The notes under the pieces were generated by a model. It ran no database searches. It was not told where the DNA came from and saw nothing but the letters and a program-made list of their open reading frames with translations. Shown piece after piece: positions 1-8,829 of a stretch of DNA of 64,000 bases. Numbering within the stretch: position 1 is the first letter of the stretch; every line of letters starts with the position of its first letter. Position numbers and translations under genes: made by a program. The DNA comes from Mycobacterium kyorinense (GTDB lineage Bacteria > Actinomycetota > Actinomycetes > Mycobacteriales > Mycobacteriaceae), in the NCBI RefSeq assembly GCF_001672775.1, contig NZ_LZKJ01000093.1, positions 1 through 64,000 of the forward strand, written 5' to 3'.

Positions 1-252
1 GTCGACTTGGTTGAATCGCTCGTCGATTTGGCCGAGCTGGGTGTCGACCTGGTTGAATCGCTCGTCGATTTGGCCGAGCTGGGTGTCGACTTGGTTGAAT
101 CGCTCGTCGATTTGGACGAGCTGGGTGTCGACTTGGTTGAATCGCTCGTCGATTTGGCCGAGCTGGGTGTCGACTTGGTTGAATCGCTCGTCGATTTGGC
201 CGAACCGTGTGTCGACTTGGTTGAATCGCTCGTCGATTTGCTCGAACCGCGT
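1..252. repeat. 42-bp tandem repeat inside the coiled-coil gene
   Basis: GTCGAC recurs at 1, 43, 85, 127, 169, 211 and 253, so six units of exactly 42 bp lie in the window and the array continues off the left edge. The units differ at only a few positions (for example GGCCGAGCTGG versus GGACGAGCTGG). Because 42 is a multiple of three, copy-number change would add or remove 14 residues without shifting the frame. Confidence 0.9.
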
Positions 253-486
253 GTCGACATACCCCCGCAAGTCCGTGAAGTCTTCCCGTACGGCGTTGAA
301 GCTGGCGGTGGTGGCCCGCCGGAAGTCGCGCAGTTCGTCACGAAACTCTGTGACATCGCGGTCGGCTGCGCCTGCGAGGACGCGTGCAGCGGCGGCGTCT
401 TGTTCGCTTGCCCCTACCCGCGCCGCGAGCTGGTGTACCTGAGACTCCAACTTGGTCACACGGGCTTCCAGATTGTCGGGCGACAT
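1..486 (-). CDS. Coiled-coil repeat protein (partial, C-terminus outside window)
   Basis: The reverse strand is open from an ATG at 484-486 to the left edge (162 codons, no stop), so the C-terminus is missing. The protein starts MSPDNLEARVTKLESQVHQL. It continues as a charged helical stretch (about residues 20-75) and then a regular 14-residue repeat of the form Q-I-D-E-R-F-N-Q-V-D-T-Q-L-G from about residue 77 to the edge. Hydrophobic residues at heptad spacing point to a long coiled coil. I see no signal peptide or membrane segment in the visible part. I do not recognise a named family; similar repeats occur in mycobacterial hypothetical proteins and in coiled-coil segments of structural or phage-like proteins. 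It diverges from the enoyl-CoA hydratase-like gene at 747 and is probably unrelated to it. Reading frame and start are secure; the function is unknown. Confidence 0.7.
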   Translation of the reverse strand, partial: MSPDNLEARVTKLESQVHQLAARVGASEQDAAAARVLAGAADRDVTEFRDELRDFRRATTASFNAVREDFTDLRGYVDTRFEQIDERFNQVDTRFGQIDERFNQVDTQLGQIDERFNQVDTQLVQIDERFNQVDTQLGQIDERFNQVDTQLGQIDERFNQVD

Positions 487-628
487 GCTGGTGAGCTTAC
501 CGAGTTTGACCCGCGCCGCCAGTCACTCGGATGCCGGTTCATGGGCGCTTTCCGGTACTGCCCCAGACCTGACCTCTGACCAGCAAGGTCGGTTCATCGG
601 CAGTCTGCCGCAACTTGCGAGATCTCGA

Positions 629-647
629 TATCGAAAGGTATACAGTA
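629..647. promoter_or_regulatory. Weak match to the TACTGTAA-N3-TTACAGTA operator
   Basis: TATCGAAAGGTATACAGTA has a 7/8 right half (ATACAGTA) and a 5/8 left half. It lies 99 bp upstream of the crotonase gene at 747 and is offered only because four much better copies control neighbouring promoters. Confidence 0.3.
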
Positions 648-746
648 TGAGTAATAGCTTTACCAGACAGCCGCGAGTGGCCACTTAGAACACGCCGTCG
701 GCGATTTCGCGTGTCATAACTGGCCACTGGGCGACAGGAGCGTCAT

Positions 747-1574
747 GTGAGTACGGCCGACGATGTCGCAACGGGCGCGGCTGCGGTCCTGTACGAGGCG
801 ACCCCGAGTGGTGTCGCGGTCGTGACGCTGAATCGCCCGAAACGGCTCAACGCCTGGGGGCCGGACATCTCGTCGCGCTTTTACGCATGCATGGACCGCG
901 CCGAAGCCGATCCCGCGGTGCGGGTGATTGTGCTGACCGGCAACGGCAAGGGGTTTTGTGCCGGCGCGGATCTGGGCGGTGCCGGCTCCATCGACGAGAA
1001 GTTGGGCGAGCGCGACGTCGACGTCACCCAGCTGGTTGGCGAACGCTACCCGCACTTCCTCACCGCGCTGCGCAAGCCAGTCATCGCTGCGGTCAACGGC
1101 GCCTGCGTCGGGATCGGCCTGACCCATGCCCTGATGTGTGACATCCGGTTCGCGGCTGCCGGCGCCAAGTTCGCTACGGCGTTCACCCGCCGCGGGCTGA
1201 TCGGCGAATACGGCATTACCTGGATCCTGCCGCGGGTCGCGGGCTGGGGCGCCACAATGGATCTGCTGCTGAGCGGACGGACGTTTTACGCCGAAGAGGC
1301 CCACGAACTCGGACTGGTCAACGAAGTGGTCGCACCCGGCCAGTTGATGGCACGCGTCATGGAGTACGCCGAAGACATCGCGCGCAACTGTTCACCGGCA
1401 TCGCTGGCGGTGATCAAGCAACAGGCCTACGGCGACGCGCTGCGCGACGTGGCCGACGTCAGTGCGCGTGCCGAAACGCTGATGCACGAGTCACTGCTAC
1501 GGCCCGACGTCATCGAAGGCATCACCAGTTTTCTGGAGAAGCGGCCGCCGAATTTCCCGCCGCTGCCGAGCTAA
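747..1574 (+). CDS. Enoyl-CoA hydratase/isomerase (crotonase) family protein
   Basis: This 275-residue protein belongs to the crotonase superfamily, which acts on acyl-CoA thioesters in the cytoplasm. The CoA-binding/oxyanion segments are visible: GKGFCAGADL at residues 67-76 and GACVGIG near 118-124. The two glutamates of classical enoyl-CoA hydratases appear to be replaced: the segment aligned with GGGCE reads GIGLT, and the second reads F-T-R-R-G-L. An acidic residue remains in GEYG (E154). It may therefore be an isomerase or another crotonase rather than a simple hydratase. The GTG start follows GACAGGAG at 733-740; the ATG two bases earlier runs straight into TGA. It is the first gene of a six-gene run (747-7509) with amidohydrolases, an acyl-CoA synthetase and two acyl-CoA dehydrogenases, which fits beta-oxidation of an unidentified substrate. 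Confidence 0.9.
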   Translation: MSTADDVATGAAAVLYEATPSGVAVVTLNRPKRLNAWGPDISSRFYACMDRAEADPAVRVIVLTGNGKGFCAGADLGGAGSIDEKLGERDVDVTQLVGERYPHFLTALRKPVIAAVNGACVGIGLTHALMCDIRFAAAGAKFATAFTRRGLIGEYGITWILPRVAGWGATMDLLLSGRTFYAEEAHELGLVNEVVAPGQLMARVMEYAEDIARNCSPASLAVIKQQAYGDALRDVADVSARAETLMHESLLRPDVIEGITSFLEKRPPNFPPLPS

Positions 1575-1589
1575 GCCGAGAGGATCATC

Positions 1590-2792
1590 ATGACCGCGTT
1601 GGGCTACCAAGCTATCGACGTCGACAACCACTACTACGAGCCGCTCGACTCGTTCACCCGGCATCTGGACAAGGAATTCAGGCGCCGGGGAGTGCAGATG
1701 GTCAGCGACGGTAAGCGCACCTGGGCATTGATGGGCGAGCGCATCAACCACTTCATTCCCAATGTCACGTTCGACCCGATCATCGTGCCCGGCTGTCTGG
1801 ACCTGTTGTTCCGCGGCGAGATTCCAGAAGGTGTCGACCCGGCGTCACTGATGAAAGTCGAGCGGCTGGCCGAGCACCCGGAGTACCAGAACCGCGACGC
1901 ACGTATCGCGGTGATGGACACCCAGGGTATCGAAACGGTTTTCATGCTGCCCACTTTCGCGTGCGGTGTCGAAGAGGCCCTCAAGCACGACATCGAAGCG
2001 ACGATGGCCTCGGTCCACGCGTTCAACCTGTGGCTCGACGAGGACTGGGGGTTCGACCGACCTGATCACCGCATCGTCGCGGCCCCGATCATCTCACTGG
2101 CTGACCCGGACAAGGCTGTCGAGGAAGTCGAGTTTGTGCTGGCGCGCGGCGCCAAGATGGTGCTGGTGCGCCCGGCGCCGGTGCCCGGGGTGGTCAAGCC
2201 ACGCTCGCTGGGTGATCGCAGCCACGACCCGGTGTGGGCCCGGTTGGCGGAGGCCGGCGTGCCGGTGGGCTTTCACCTAAGCGACAGCGGCTATTTGGCG
2301 ATCGCCGCGCTGTGGGGCGGCAAGGTGACCTTCGAGGGGTTCGGCGCCAAAGATCCGCTCGACCAGGTGCTGCTCGACGACCGCGCGATCCACGACACCA
2401 TGGCCTCGATGATCGTGCACGGGGTGTTCACCCGGCACCCGAAGCTGAAGGCCGTCAGCATCGAGAACGGCTCGTATTTCGTCTACCGGCTGATCAAGCG
2501 GCTCAAGAAGGCCGCCAACAACCAGCCGCGCTATTTCCCGGAGGACCCGGTGGAGCAGTTGCGCAACAACGTGTGGATCGCTCCATACTACGAAGACGAT
2601 GTGCGGTTGTTGGCCGACACCATCGGGGTCGACAAGATCTTGTTCGGCAGCGACTGGCCACACGGGGAAGGCCTGGAATCGCCGCTGTCGTTCACCGAAG
2701 AATTGACCGGCTTCAGCGACGGTGATATCCGAAAGATCATGCGCGACAATGCCTTGGAACTGCTCGGCGTAAACGTTGGGTCGGCGGCCTAG
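1590..2792 (+). CDS. Amidohydrolase family (ACMSD-like TIM-barrel metal-dependent hydrolase)
   Basis: A 400-residue amidohydrolase-2 protein. The N-terminus carries the D-x-D-N-H signature (IDVDNHYYEP) used by this family instead of the classical HxH. Later come the RPAPVPG loop, the HLSDSGY segment, SIENG, and LFGSDWPHGEG near the C-terminus, which supplies the metal-binding Asp. Members act as decarboxylases or hydrolases on carboxylated cyclic intermediates; the substrate here is unknown. It is closely related in layout to the 397-residue protein at 29941-31134. It begins 15 bp after the crotonase and ends 12 bp before the acyl-CoA synthetase, so co-transcription is likely. The start codon is preceded by GAGAGGATC. 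Confidence 0.88.
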   Translation: MTALGYQAIDVDNHYYEPLDSFTRHLDKEFRRRGVQMVSDGKRTWALMGERINHFIPNVTFDPIIVPGCLDLLFRGEIPEGVDPASLMKVERLAEHPEYQNRDARIAVMDTQGIETVFMLPTFACGVEEALKHDIEATMASVHAFNLWLDEDWGFDRPDHRIVAAPIISLADPDKAVEEVEFVLARGAKMVLVRPAPVPGVVKPRSLGDRSHDPVWARLAEAGVPVGFHLSDSGYLAIAALWGGKVTFEGFGAKDPLDQVLLDDRAIHDTMASMIVHGVFTRHPKLKAVSIENGSYFVYRLIKRLKKAANNQPRYFPEDPVEQLRNNVWIAPYYEDDVRLLADTIGVDKILFGSDWPHGEGLESPLSFTEELTGFSDGDIRKIMRDNALELLGVNVGSAA

Positions 2793-2804
2793 CCGATCAC
2801 GCGC

Positions 2805-4442
2805 ATGAGCCAATGGACCATAGGCGCGGTGCTCGACGCCATCGCCGACGTGATCGGCGACCGAACGATGACGGTGTGCGGGGGCCGCCGCAGCAGCTTC
2901 GCCGAGTCCGCAGATCGCACCCGCCGGCTGGCGAACTACCTTGCCGGCCAAGGGCTTGGCGCCCACCGGGAACGGGCCAGCCTGCAAAACTGGGAATGTG
3001 GGCAAGACCGGGTTGCGCTGATCATGCACAACGACCTCTACACCGACATGGTGATCGGGTGCCTGAAGGCCCGCACCGTGCCCGTCAACGTCAACTACAA
3101 CTACACGCCGCGCGAGGTTGCCGACCTGCTGGACTACCTGCGGCCCACCGTGGTGATCTACCACCGCTCACTCGGCGCCAAGTTCGCCTCCGTGCTGCCA
3201 CCGGACGGCGCAGAGGTGCTGGTGTCAATCGACGACGGCAGCGTAGCTCCTCAACTGCCCGGCGCGGTCTCGCTGGATGATGCACTCGCACAAGGCGACA
3301 CCGATCAGGACGTGACGGCGTCGCCGGATGATCTGCTGATGATCTGCACCGGCGGCACCACCGGCCGTCCGAAAGGGGTGCTCTGGCGACAGTCCGATAT
3401 CTACGTGTCGTCGATGGTGGGCGCCGATCACGGCTCCGTCGAGGAGATCCACGACAAAGTGCGCGGTCCGGCCGGGGCGCCGTGGTTCGCCGTCTCACCG
3501 CTGATGCACGCGGCCGGGATGTGGACGGCGTTCTCGGCGATCATGGCCGGCACCACTGTGGTGCTCTACGACACGGGCAAAAGACTCGACCCGCGATCGG
3601 TCTGGCGGACCGCCGAACGCGAGAAGGTCGGCCTGATGACGATGGTCGGCGACGCCTACGCGGCGCCACTGGTCGACGAGCTACGGCGTGGCTCCTATGA
3701 CCTGTCGTCGCTGTATGCGATCGGAACCGGCGGTGCGGCAACCAATCCGCGATACCAACGGGCGCTGCTGGAACTGCTACCCCACATCACGCTCATTAAC
3801 GGATACGGCTCGTCGGAAACCGGGAACATGGGATTTGGGCACAGCCGGCGCGACAGTCGAACCGACACCTTCGTATTGCGCGAGGGTGGGCTGGTGCTGT
3901 CAGAGGACTACAGCCACTTCGTTGCGGCCGGCGAGCCCGGAGTGGGATGGGTGGCCCGGGAAGGGCGAATCCCGCTGGGCTACTTCAACGATCGCGACGC
4001 CACCCGGCAAACCTTTCCCGAGGTCGACGGTAAGCGGGTGGTGATACCGGGTGATCGTGCCGCCCTGGAGCCCGACGGCACGTTGCGGTTGTTCGGCCGC
4101 GACTCGCTAGTGGTCAACACCGGCGGCGAAAAGGTTTTCGTCGAGGAGATCGAAGAAGTGCTGCGCGCCCACCCCGGGATCGTCGACGCGCTGGTGGTGG
4201 GCCGGCCGAGCGAGCGCTGGGGCGAAGAGCTCGTCGCCCTGGTGCAACTGCGTGCCGGCGTAGAGGCCGTCCATGAGCCGTTGCACGCGCATTGCTCGTC
4301 CCAGCTGGCACGGTTCAAAGCACCTAAGGAGTTCATCTTCGTCGAGCGCGTCCAGCGGCTGGGCAACGGGAAGGCCGATTACCGTTGGGCGAAAAGTCGG
4401 GCGACTGAGCCGACTGGAGAAAGGGCTTGGCTGCCGACATGA
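2805..4442 (+). CDS. Acyl-CoA synthetase (FadD-type, AMP-forming)
   Basis: This 545-residue ANL-superfamily ligase would activate a carboxylic acid to its CoA thioester through an acyl-adenylate. The P-loop reads CTGGTTGRPKGVLW starting at residue 181. The hinge/C-terminal motifs are VNTGGEKVFVEEIE and LGNGKADYRW, with the catalytic lysine in NGK. The V-L-W after the P-loop and the GGEK motif match mycobacterial FadD enzymes used for steroid-like or branched acids; I cannot assign a number. A paralogue with the same motifs lies at 11773-13425. It sits in the crotonase operon and its end overlaps the next gene. Confidence 0.92.
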   Translation: MSQWTIGAVLDAIADVIGDRTMTVCGGRRSSFAESADRTRRLANYLAGQGLGAHRERASLQNWECGQDRVALIMHNDLYTDMVIGCLKARTVPVNVNYNYTPREVADLLDYLRPTVVIYHRSLGAKFASVLPPDGAEVLVSIDDGSVAPQLPGAVSLDDALAQGDTDQDVTASPDDLLMICTGGTTGRPKGVLWRQSDIYVSSMVGADHGSVEEIHDKVRGPAGAPWFAVSPLMHAAGMWTAFSAIMAGTTVVLYDTGKRLDPRSVWRTAEREKVGLMTMVGDAYAAPLVDELRRGSYDLSSLYAIGTGGAATNPRYQRALLELLPHITLINGYGSSETGNMGFGHSRRDSRTDTFVLREGGLVLSEDYSHFVAAGEPGVGWVAREGRIPLGYFNDRDATRQTFPEVDGKRVVIPGDRAALEPDGTLRLFGRDSLVVNTGGEKVFVEEIEEVLRAHPGIVDALVVGRPSERWGEELVALVQLRAGVEAVHEPLHAHCSSQLARFKAPKEFIFVERVQRLGNGKADYRWAKSRATEPTGERAWLPT

Positions 4443-5269
4443 AAGCAATCGATTGCCTCGTCAACGTTCACTTCGGCGAGACCGAGAAACAGCCGACGTG
4501 GATGCTCAAGGTCCGCGACGACTACTTCAAGGGCCCGGAATCGATGTTCGCGCCGGTCGACCTGTCGGAGTTGCTCGACGAAATGGACGAGCAGGGCGTG
4601 GTCAAAGCCATCCTGATGGACAACCTGGCCAAGCCGTCGACCACCGCGCGCAAGTTCGTGGAGGCCAAGCCGGATCGGTTCGCGCTGGCGATCGGCGGCG
4701 TCAACCTGCTGCGGCCGATTCCGTCGTTGCGTGAACTCAGCACCGTCGTCGCCGACCTGCCGGTCGCGTATACCGCTGTGGGGCCCAGCTTTTGGGGTGA
4801 CGGGCAGTATCCGCCCAGCGATGCCGTTTACTACCCGCTGTACACGAAATGCGCTGAGCTGGAGTTGCCGCTGTGCATCAACACCGGCATCCCGGGGCCG
4901 CCGATCCCCGGGGAGGTGCAGAACCCGATTCATCTCGACCGGGTCTGCGTACGATTCCCCGAGCTCAAGCTGTGCATGATTCACGGTGCTGATCCGTGGT
5001 GGGACGTCGCGATCCGGTTGCTGATCAAATACGCCAATCTGCGCCTGATGACGTCGGCGTGGTCGCCGAAGCGGCTACCCGAGAGCTTGCTGCACTATAT
5101 GCGGACGCGTGGACAGGGCAAGGTGATCTTCGGCTCGGACTGGCCGGTGCTCAAGATGCGCCGTGTCGTTCCCGAAGCTCTTGCGTTGGAATTGCCGGGC
5201 GATGTGCTCGAGAACTACCTCTACAACAACGCACACGAATTCTTCTTCGGCGGCCAGGAGGAGCGCTGA
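4427..5269 (+). CDS. Small amidohydrolase family protein
   Basis: A 280-residue amidohydrolase-2 protein, shorter than its neighbour at 1590. Recognisable segments are IDCLVNVHF at the N-terminus, the central CINTGIPGPP, MIHGADPWWDVAI (probable metal/substrate loop) and VIFGSDWP near the end with the conserved Asp. Start choice: TTG at 4427 has GGAG seven bases upstream (4416-4419), whereas the ATG at 4439 overlaps the previous stop as ATGA but has a poorly spaced ribosome site. I favour the TTG; the alternative removes only four residues. It lies between an acyl-CoA synthetase and an acyl-CoA dehydrogenase pair, so a hydrolytic or decarboxylating role on a CoA-bound or freshly released intermediate is an inference. 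Confidence 0.85.
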   Translation: MAADMKAIDCLVNVHFGETEKQPTWMLKVRDDYFKGPESMFAPVDLSELLDEMDEQGVVKAILMDNLAKPSTTARKFVEAKPDRFALAIGGVNLLRPIPSLRELSTVVADLPVAYTAVGPSFWGDGQYPPSDAVYYPLYTKCAELELPLCINTGIPGPPIPGEVQNPIHLDRVCVRFPELKLCMIHGADPWWDVAIRLLIKYANLRLMTSAWSPKRLPESLLHYMRTRGQGKVIFGSDWPVLKMRRVVPEALALELPGDVLENYLYNNAHEFFFGGQEER

Positions 5270-5271
5270 CC

Positions 5272-6324
5272 ATGGACCGCTACGAGCTGCGCAGGTTCGA
5301 CTACAGCCTGACCGAGGATCATCAGGCGTTGCACGCGGCGTATAAGGACTTCTTCACCACACACTGCTCGATCGAAACGGTGCGCGCCGCAGAGGAAACC
5401 GGATTCGACAAGAGCCTGTGGGAGCGGTTGTGCGCCATGGGTGCCACCACGATGGCGCTACCGGAAGCCGTCGGCGGTGACGGCGCGACACTGGTCGATT
5501 TGACGTTGGTGGCCGAGGAGATCGGCCGCTCGCTGGCGCCGGTGCCGTGGATCGATCACGTCTGCGCGGCCCGGCTGCTGGCCCGGCTGAATGCGACCGA
5601 ACCCGACGTCGTCAGCGGTCGGCGACTCGCGGCGGTGGACCCGCAACACGACAGCGTTTCGGGAGCGCGGCTCATCCCTACGGGGTCGATCGCCGACCAG
5701 ATCATCGTGCGGGAGGGCGGCGAGGTGGTGCGGCTGACCTTCGCCACCCGCCCGACCAAAGTGGACAACATCGGCAGGCTGCCGATGGCATGGGTCGACC
5801 CGGCGGCCGCGGATAGCCGCACTGTGCTTGCCAGTGGGCCGGGCGCGTTGGCCGAATACCAGCGGGCCCTTGATGAATGGCGGCTGTTGACGGCCGCGGC
5901 TCTGGTCGGTCTGGTCGAGGAGACGATGAATATCGCAGCAGAGTTCGCCAAGACCCGCTATACGCTCGGTGTGCCGATCTCGACCCTGCAGGCCATCTCA
6001 CATCCGCTGGCCAACATCGCGATCACCGTTCAGGCCGGCCGCAATCTGGCACGGCGCGCGGCATGGTTTTTGGACAACGAGCCCGACGAGCGTCCCGAGT
6101 TGGCGCCGTCGGCATTCGTGTTCATGGCCGAGGAGGCGGCCAAAGCCGCGACGATGGCGGTACATATCCAAGGCGGCCTCGGGGTCTCTGCGGAAGCGGC
6201 GGCGACCGCGTATCTGGTGCGCGCCCGTGGGTGGGCGCTGGCCGGCGGGGACCCCGGCGCCAGCGCCACCTACATCGGTGAGCTCGTTGCCGCTCGTGAA
6301 AGCCGTTCCGGGAAGGACGCATAA
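5272..6324 (+). CDS. Acyl-CoA dehydrogenase, short subunit of an adjacent pair
   Basis: A 350-residue flavoprotein of the acyl-CoA dehydrogenase fold. The frame is open from 4996, but the true start is ATG 5272: it follows AGGAGG at the right spacing, comes straight after the upstream gene, and MDRYELRRFDYSLTEDHQ is a normal N-terminus. The C-terminal half keeps HIQGGLGVSAEA but lacks the usual R-D/YEGT segment. In mycobacteria such a short partner commonly pairs with a following full-length dehydrogenase as an alpha2beta2 enzyme (the FadE28/FadE29 style used for ring and side-chain oxidation in steroid degradation). The partner here is the gene at 6325, which begins on the very next base. 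Heteromer formation is inferred from gene order. Confidence 0.9.
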   Translation: MDRYELRRFDYSLTEDHQALHAAYKDFFTTHCSIETVRAAEETGFDKSLWERLCAMGATTMALPEAVGGDGATLVDLTLVAEEIGRSLAPVPWIDHVCAARLLARLNATEPDVVSGRRLAAVDPQHDSVSGARLIPTGSIADQIIVREGGEVVRLTFATRPTKVDNIGRLPMAWVDPAAADSRTVLASGPGALAEYQRALDEWRLLTAAALVGLVEETMNIAAEFAKTRYTLGVPISTLQAISHPLANIAITVQAGRNLARRAAWFLDNEPDERPELAPSAFVFMAEEAAKAATMAVHIQGGLGVSAEAAATAYLVRARGWALAGGDPGASATYIGELVAARESRSGKDA

Positions 6325-7509
6325 ATGGATTTCTCTCGAGTCGCGCTGACCGACGACGACCAGGCCTTCCTCGACGAGGTTCGTGACTTCCTGCGCACCC
6401 ATGTCACCGAAGACGTCAAACGCCGCGACCGCGAAACCGGTGACAACTTCGACGAAGGTGTGCATCTGGCTCTCGGCGCCGCCGGCTACCTCGAACGCGA
6501 ATGGAAGCCGGAATCTGAGGGCGGGTTCAGCCGGGTGCGACGCCGGATCTGGGAACTGGAGAAGCGACGCGCTCACGTGCCGTGGGTCACCTGGGGCACC
6601 ACCGCCATGGTGGCTCGCTCGGTGGTGACGTTCGGCTCTGCCGAACTGCGTGATGAGGTGCTGCCCGGGGTGTTCAGCGGGCATGTTCGGCTGTGCCTGG
6701 GCTACACCGAACCCGAGGGTGGCTCCGACGTGGCCACCTGTAAGACTCGCGCGGTCCGGGAGGCGGATGGGTCGAGCTGGGTCATCAACGGCTCCAAGAT
6801 GTTCACCACCGGAGCGCACAACTGCCAGTACGTGTTCCTGATTACCAACACCGACCCGGAAGCGCCGAAACACAAAAGCCTGACGATGTTTTTGGTTCCG
6901 CTGAATTCGCCGGGCATCGAAATCCAGGGCATCCGGACCATCGACGGCGATCGCACCAACATCGTCTACTACAGCGACGTGCGCGTCGACGACAAGTACC
7001 GGCTCGGCGATGTCAACGGTGGGTGGACGGTGCTGCGCGAACCGCTGAACGTCGAGCACGGCGCGGTGGCGGCGGCGCCCGACGGACTGCAGGACGTGTC
7101 GATCATGATGCACCAGGCCGGTTTCATGGCTGACGCGCTCGACAAAGCCGCCGGCAAGGCCGCCGAGCAGGATCCCAACGGCCGCAGCCTGATCGACGAT
7201 CGTTCGGTGGCATACCGGTTGGGCCGTAGCGCCGCACGCATGGAGGCGGCGCTGAGCGCACCGAGCATCTTCGGACGTGTGGCGCTCGCGCAGACGATGC
7301 GCGACATCTCACCGGACCTGATGGACATCCTCGGCACGGCAGCGTCGTTGCCGATCGGTACTGACCGGGCCGCCGACGACGGCGCGGCCGAATACGTGTA
7401 CCGGTTCGCGCCGCTGGTCGGTATCTACGGCGGCACGCTGGAGGTATTCCGCAACATGATCGCCCAGCACGTCCTCGGCCTGGGCCGGCCAACGTACGGA
7501 GCGTCGTAA
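6325..7509 (+). CDS. Acyl-CoA dehydrogenase, long subunit of an adjacent pair
   Basis: A 394-residue acyl-CoA dehydrogenase. Typical segments are present: CLGYTEPEGGSDVATCKTRA (substrate/FAD loop), WVINGSKMFTTGAHN, MFLVPLNSPGI, and GIYGGTLEVFRNMIAQHVLG near the C-terminus. In the last one, GGT stands where single-subunit enzymes often have EGT with the catalytic glutamate, as is usual for heteromeric FadE proteins. The TAA of the preceding gene ends at 6324 and this ATG starts at 6325, consistent with coupled translation of two subunits. It is the last gene of the run starting at 747. The convergent CoA-transferase gene begins 83 bp beyond, across a hairpin repeat that may end transcription. 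Confidence 0.92.
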   Translation: MDFSRVALTDDDQAFLDEVRDFLRTHVTEDVKRRDRETGDNFDEGVHLALGAAGYLEREWKPESEGGFSRVRRRIWELEKRRAHVPWVTWGTTAMVARSVVTFGSAELRDEVLPGVFSGHVRLCLGYTEPEGGSDVATCKTRAVREADGSSWVINGSKMFTTGAHNCQYVFLITNTDPEAPKHKSLTMFLVPLNSPGIEIQGIRTIDGDRTNIVYYSDVRVDDKYRLGDVNGGWTVLREPLNVEHGAVAAAPDGLQDVSIMMHQAGFMADALDKAAGKAAEQDPNGRSLIDDRSVAYRLGRSAARMEAALSAPSIFGRVALAQTMRDISPDLMDILGTAASLPIGTDRAADDGAAEYVYRFAPLVGIYGGTLEVFRNMIAQHVLGLGRPTYGAS

Positions 7510-7517
7510 CCCCCTTT

Positions 7518-7583
7518 GGCGCGAGCGTGCGTGTCCCCGGCCGACACGCCGAACTAATTTCCGGGTTTACGCACACTCGCCGC
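7518..7583. repeat. Hairpin repeat copy 1 between convergent genes (probable bidirectional terminator)
   Basis: GCGAGCGTGCGT near 7521 and ACGCACACTCGC near 7569-7580 form an 11/12-bp inverted repeat around a 36-bp loop. The element is an inverted copy of the one at 19565-19628: both carry GCGCGAGCGTGCG, GCCGACACGCCG and an AATT-rich centre. It fills the gap between the stops of the 6325 and 7593 genes. Confidence 0.75.
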
Positions 7584-7592
7584 GGAAGGCGC

Positions 7593-8828
7593 TCACGCGA
7601 TCGCGCCGGAATCCTTCAGTTCAGCGATGTGATCCCAATCCATCCCGAGTTCCATCAGCACGATCTCGGTATGCTCCGACGCTTGCGGGGCCCGCGTCGT
7701 CACCAGCGGCTCGTGATTGAACTGCACCGGCCCGCGCACAACCTTGAACGGCGCACCGCCGCTGGCCAATTCGACGTCGACGATCATGTCGTTGGCGATC
7801 GCCTGCTCGTCGGCGGCCAGATCGATGAGGCTTTGGAACGGCGCCCATTGGCCTTTCATCGTCTTCAGGTGCTGTCGCCAGTAGTCAAAAGTCTTGCCGG
7901 CAAAGGCCTTCGCGATGAGTTCGGTAGCTGCGTCGGCGTTTTGTATCAGTGGGAGCACATCTGAAAAGCGCGGATCGTCGGCCGCCTCCGGGATACCGAG
8001 GTGCTCGAAAGTGTCGCGGATCAAGCCGGTCGGACTGATGATGCACAGGTTGATCGTGCCGCCGTCGGAGGTCAAGTAGTTGCTCATGAACGGGTTTACC
8101 GATGGCGCGGCGGATCCCGGCATGGGGCTGCGCATCACCTCTCCGGTTTCCATACCTTGTGTCACACTCGCGCCAGCGGCCCACCATGCCGTGCTCAGCA
8201 ACGACACGTCCAACTCCAGGGCTTCGCCAGTCCGCTCACGGTGCAGCAACGCGGCCGCGATGCCACCGGCAATGAACATGCCGCCGATGGAATCGCCGAA
8301 GGCCGGAATACCTTGTCCCAGTGCGCCGCCCAGCTCCTCCGGCGTGAGCGCGTATCCCACCCCGCTCCGCGTCCAGAATGCCGTCCCGTCATAGCCGCCA
8401 ACGTCGCGCTCGGGCCCCTTGTCGCCGTATGCCGAACCGCGCGCATACACAATGTTGGGGTTCGCTGCGCGAATGTGCGCCACGTCGAACTTGTGCTTCT
8501 CCCGCTGCGCAGGCATGTAGTTGGTCAGGAAAACGTCGGAGTTCTTGGCCAGTTCATAGAGCACTTCCTGGCCGCCCGGCGTGGAGATGTCGATTCCGAC
8601 GCTACGCTTGCCTCGATTGGGATGTTCCATCAATGGATGCCGCTCGGGGTCGATCTGGATACCACCCATGTTCAGGAAGCCACGCTGGGTATCGCCGCGC
8701 ACCGGATGCTCGACCTTGATGACGTCGGCGCCCCAGTCGGCCAGGATGGCACCGGCCGCCGGAACGAACGTGAACTGCGCAACTTCCAGAACCCGAAACC
8801 CGTCCATCACCTTGATCATTGCCGGCAC
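7593..8828 (-). CDS. Family III CoA-transferase (CaiB/BaiF)
   Basis: A 411-residue CoA-transferase that would move CoA between carboxylic acids without ATP. The N-terminus [28 protein letters not shown] is the hallmark Rossmann-like start of the family. [18 protein letters not shown] contains the aspartate expected to form the acyl anhydride with substrate. The conserved CoA-pocket segment [10 protein letters not shown] is also present. GTG at 8828 follows the P450 stop by one base; ATG at 8819 is a possible alternative three codons in. Transcription probably starts at the P450 promoter near the operator at 10068. The pair suggests that oxidation by the P450 and CoA activation act on the same compound. 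Confidence 0.9.
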   Translation of the reverse strand: MPAMIKVMDGFRVLEVAQFTFVPAAGAILADWGADVIKVEHPVRGDTQRGFLNMGGIQIDPERHPLMEHPNRGKRSVGIDISTPGGQEVLYELAKNSDVFLTNYMPAQREKHKFDVAHIRAANPNIVYARGSAYGDKGPERDVGGYDGTAFWTRSGVGYALTPEELGGALGQGIPAFGDSIGGMFIAGGIAAALLHRERTGEALELDVSLLSTAWWAAGASVTQGMETGEVMRSPMPGSAAPSVNPFMSNYLTSDGGTINLCIISPTGLIRDTFEHLGIPEAADDPRFSDVLPLIQNADAATELIAKAFAGKTFDYWRQHLKTMKGQWAPFQSLIDLAADEQAIANDMIVDVELASGGAPFKVVRGPVQFNHEPLVTTRAPQASEHTEIVLMELGMDWDHIAELKDSGAIA

Positions 8829-8829
8829 G

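Noticed and set aside
1..252. A CRISPR array
   Set aside because: The 42-bp units are contiguous, with no unique spacers, and are coding.
1..442. Plus-strand repeat proteins over the 42-bp array
   Set aside because: The minus-strand frame gives a heptad coiled coil with a sensible non-repeat N-terminus; the plus-strand readings are repeats of that DNA without such a structure.
681..700. A KstR-like site (TTAGAACACG) upstream of the crotonase
   Set aside because: Only one half matches; the second half (CCGTCGG) does not resemble GTTCTA, so I do not call it.
4996..5271. An extended N-terminus for the acyl-CoA dehydrogenase
   Set aside because: This part overlaps the amidohydrolase gene and has no homologous pattern; ATG 5272 has a proper AGGAGG.
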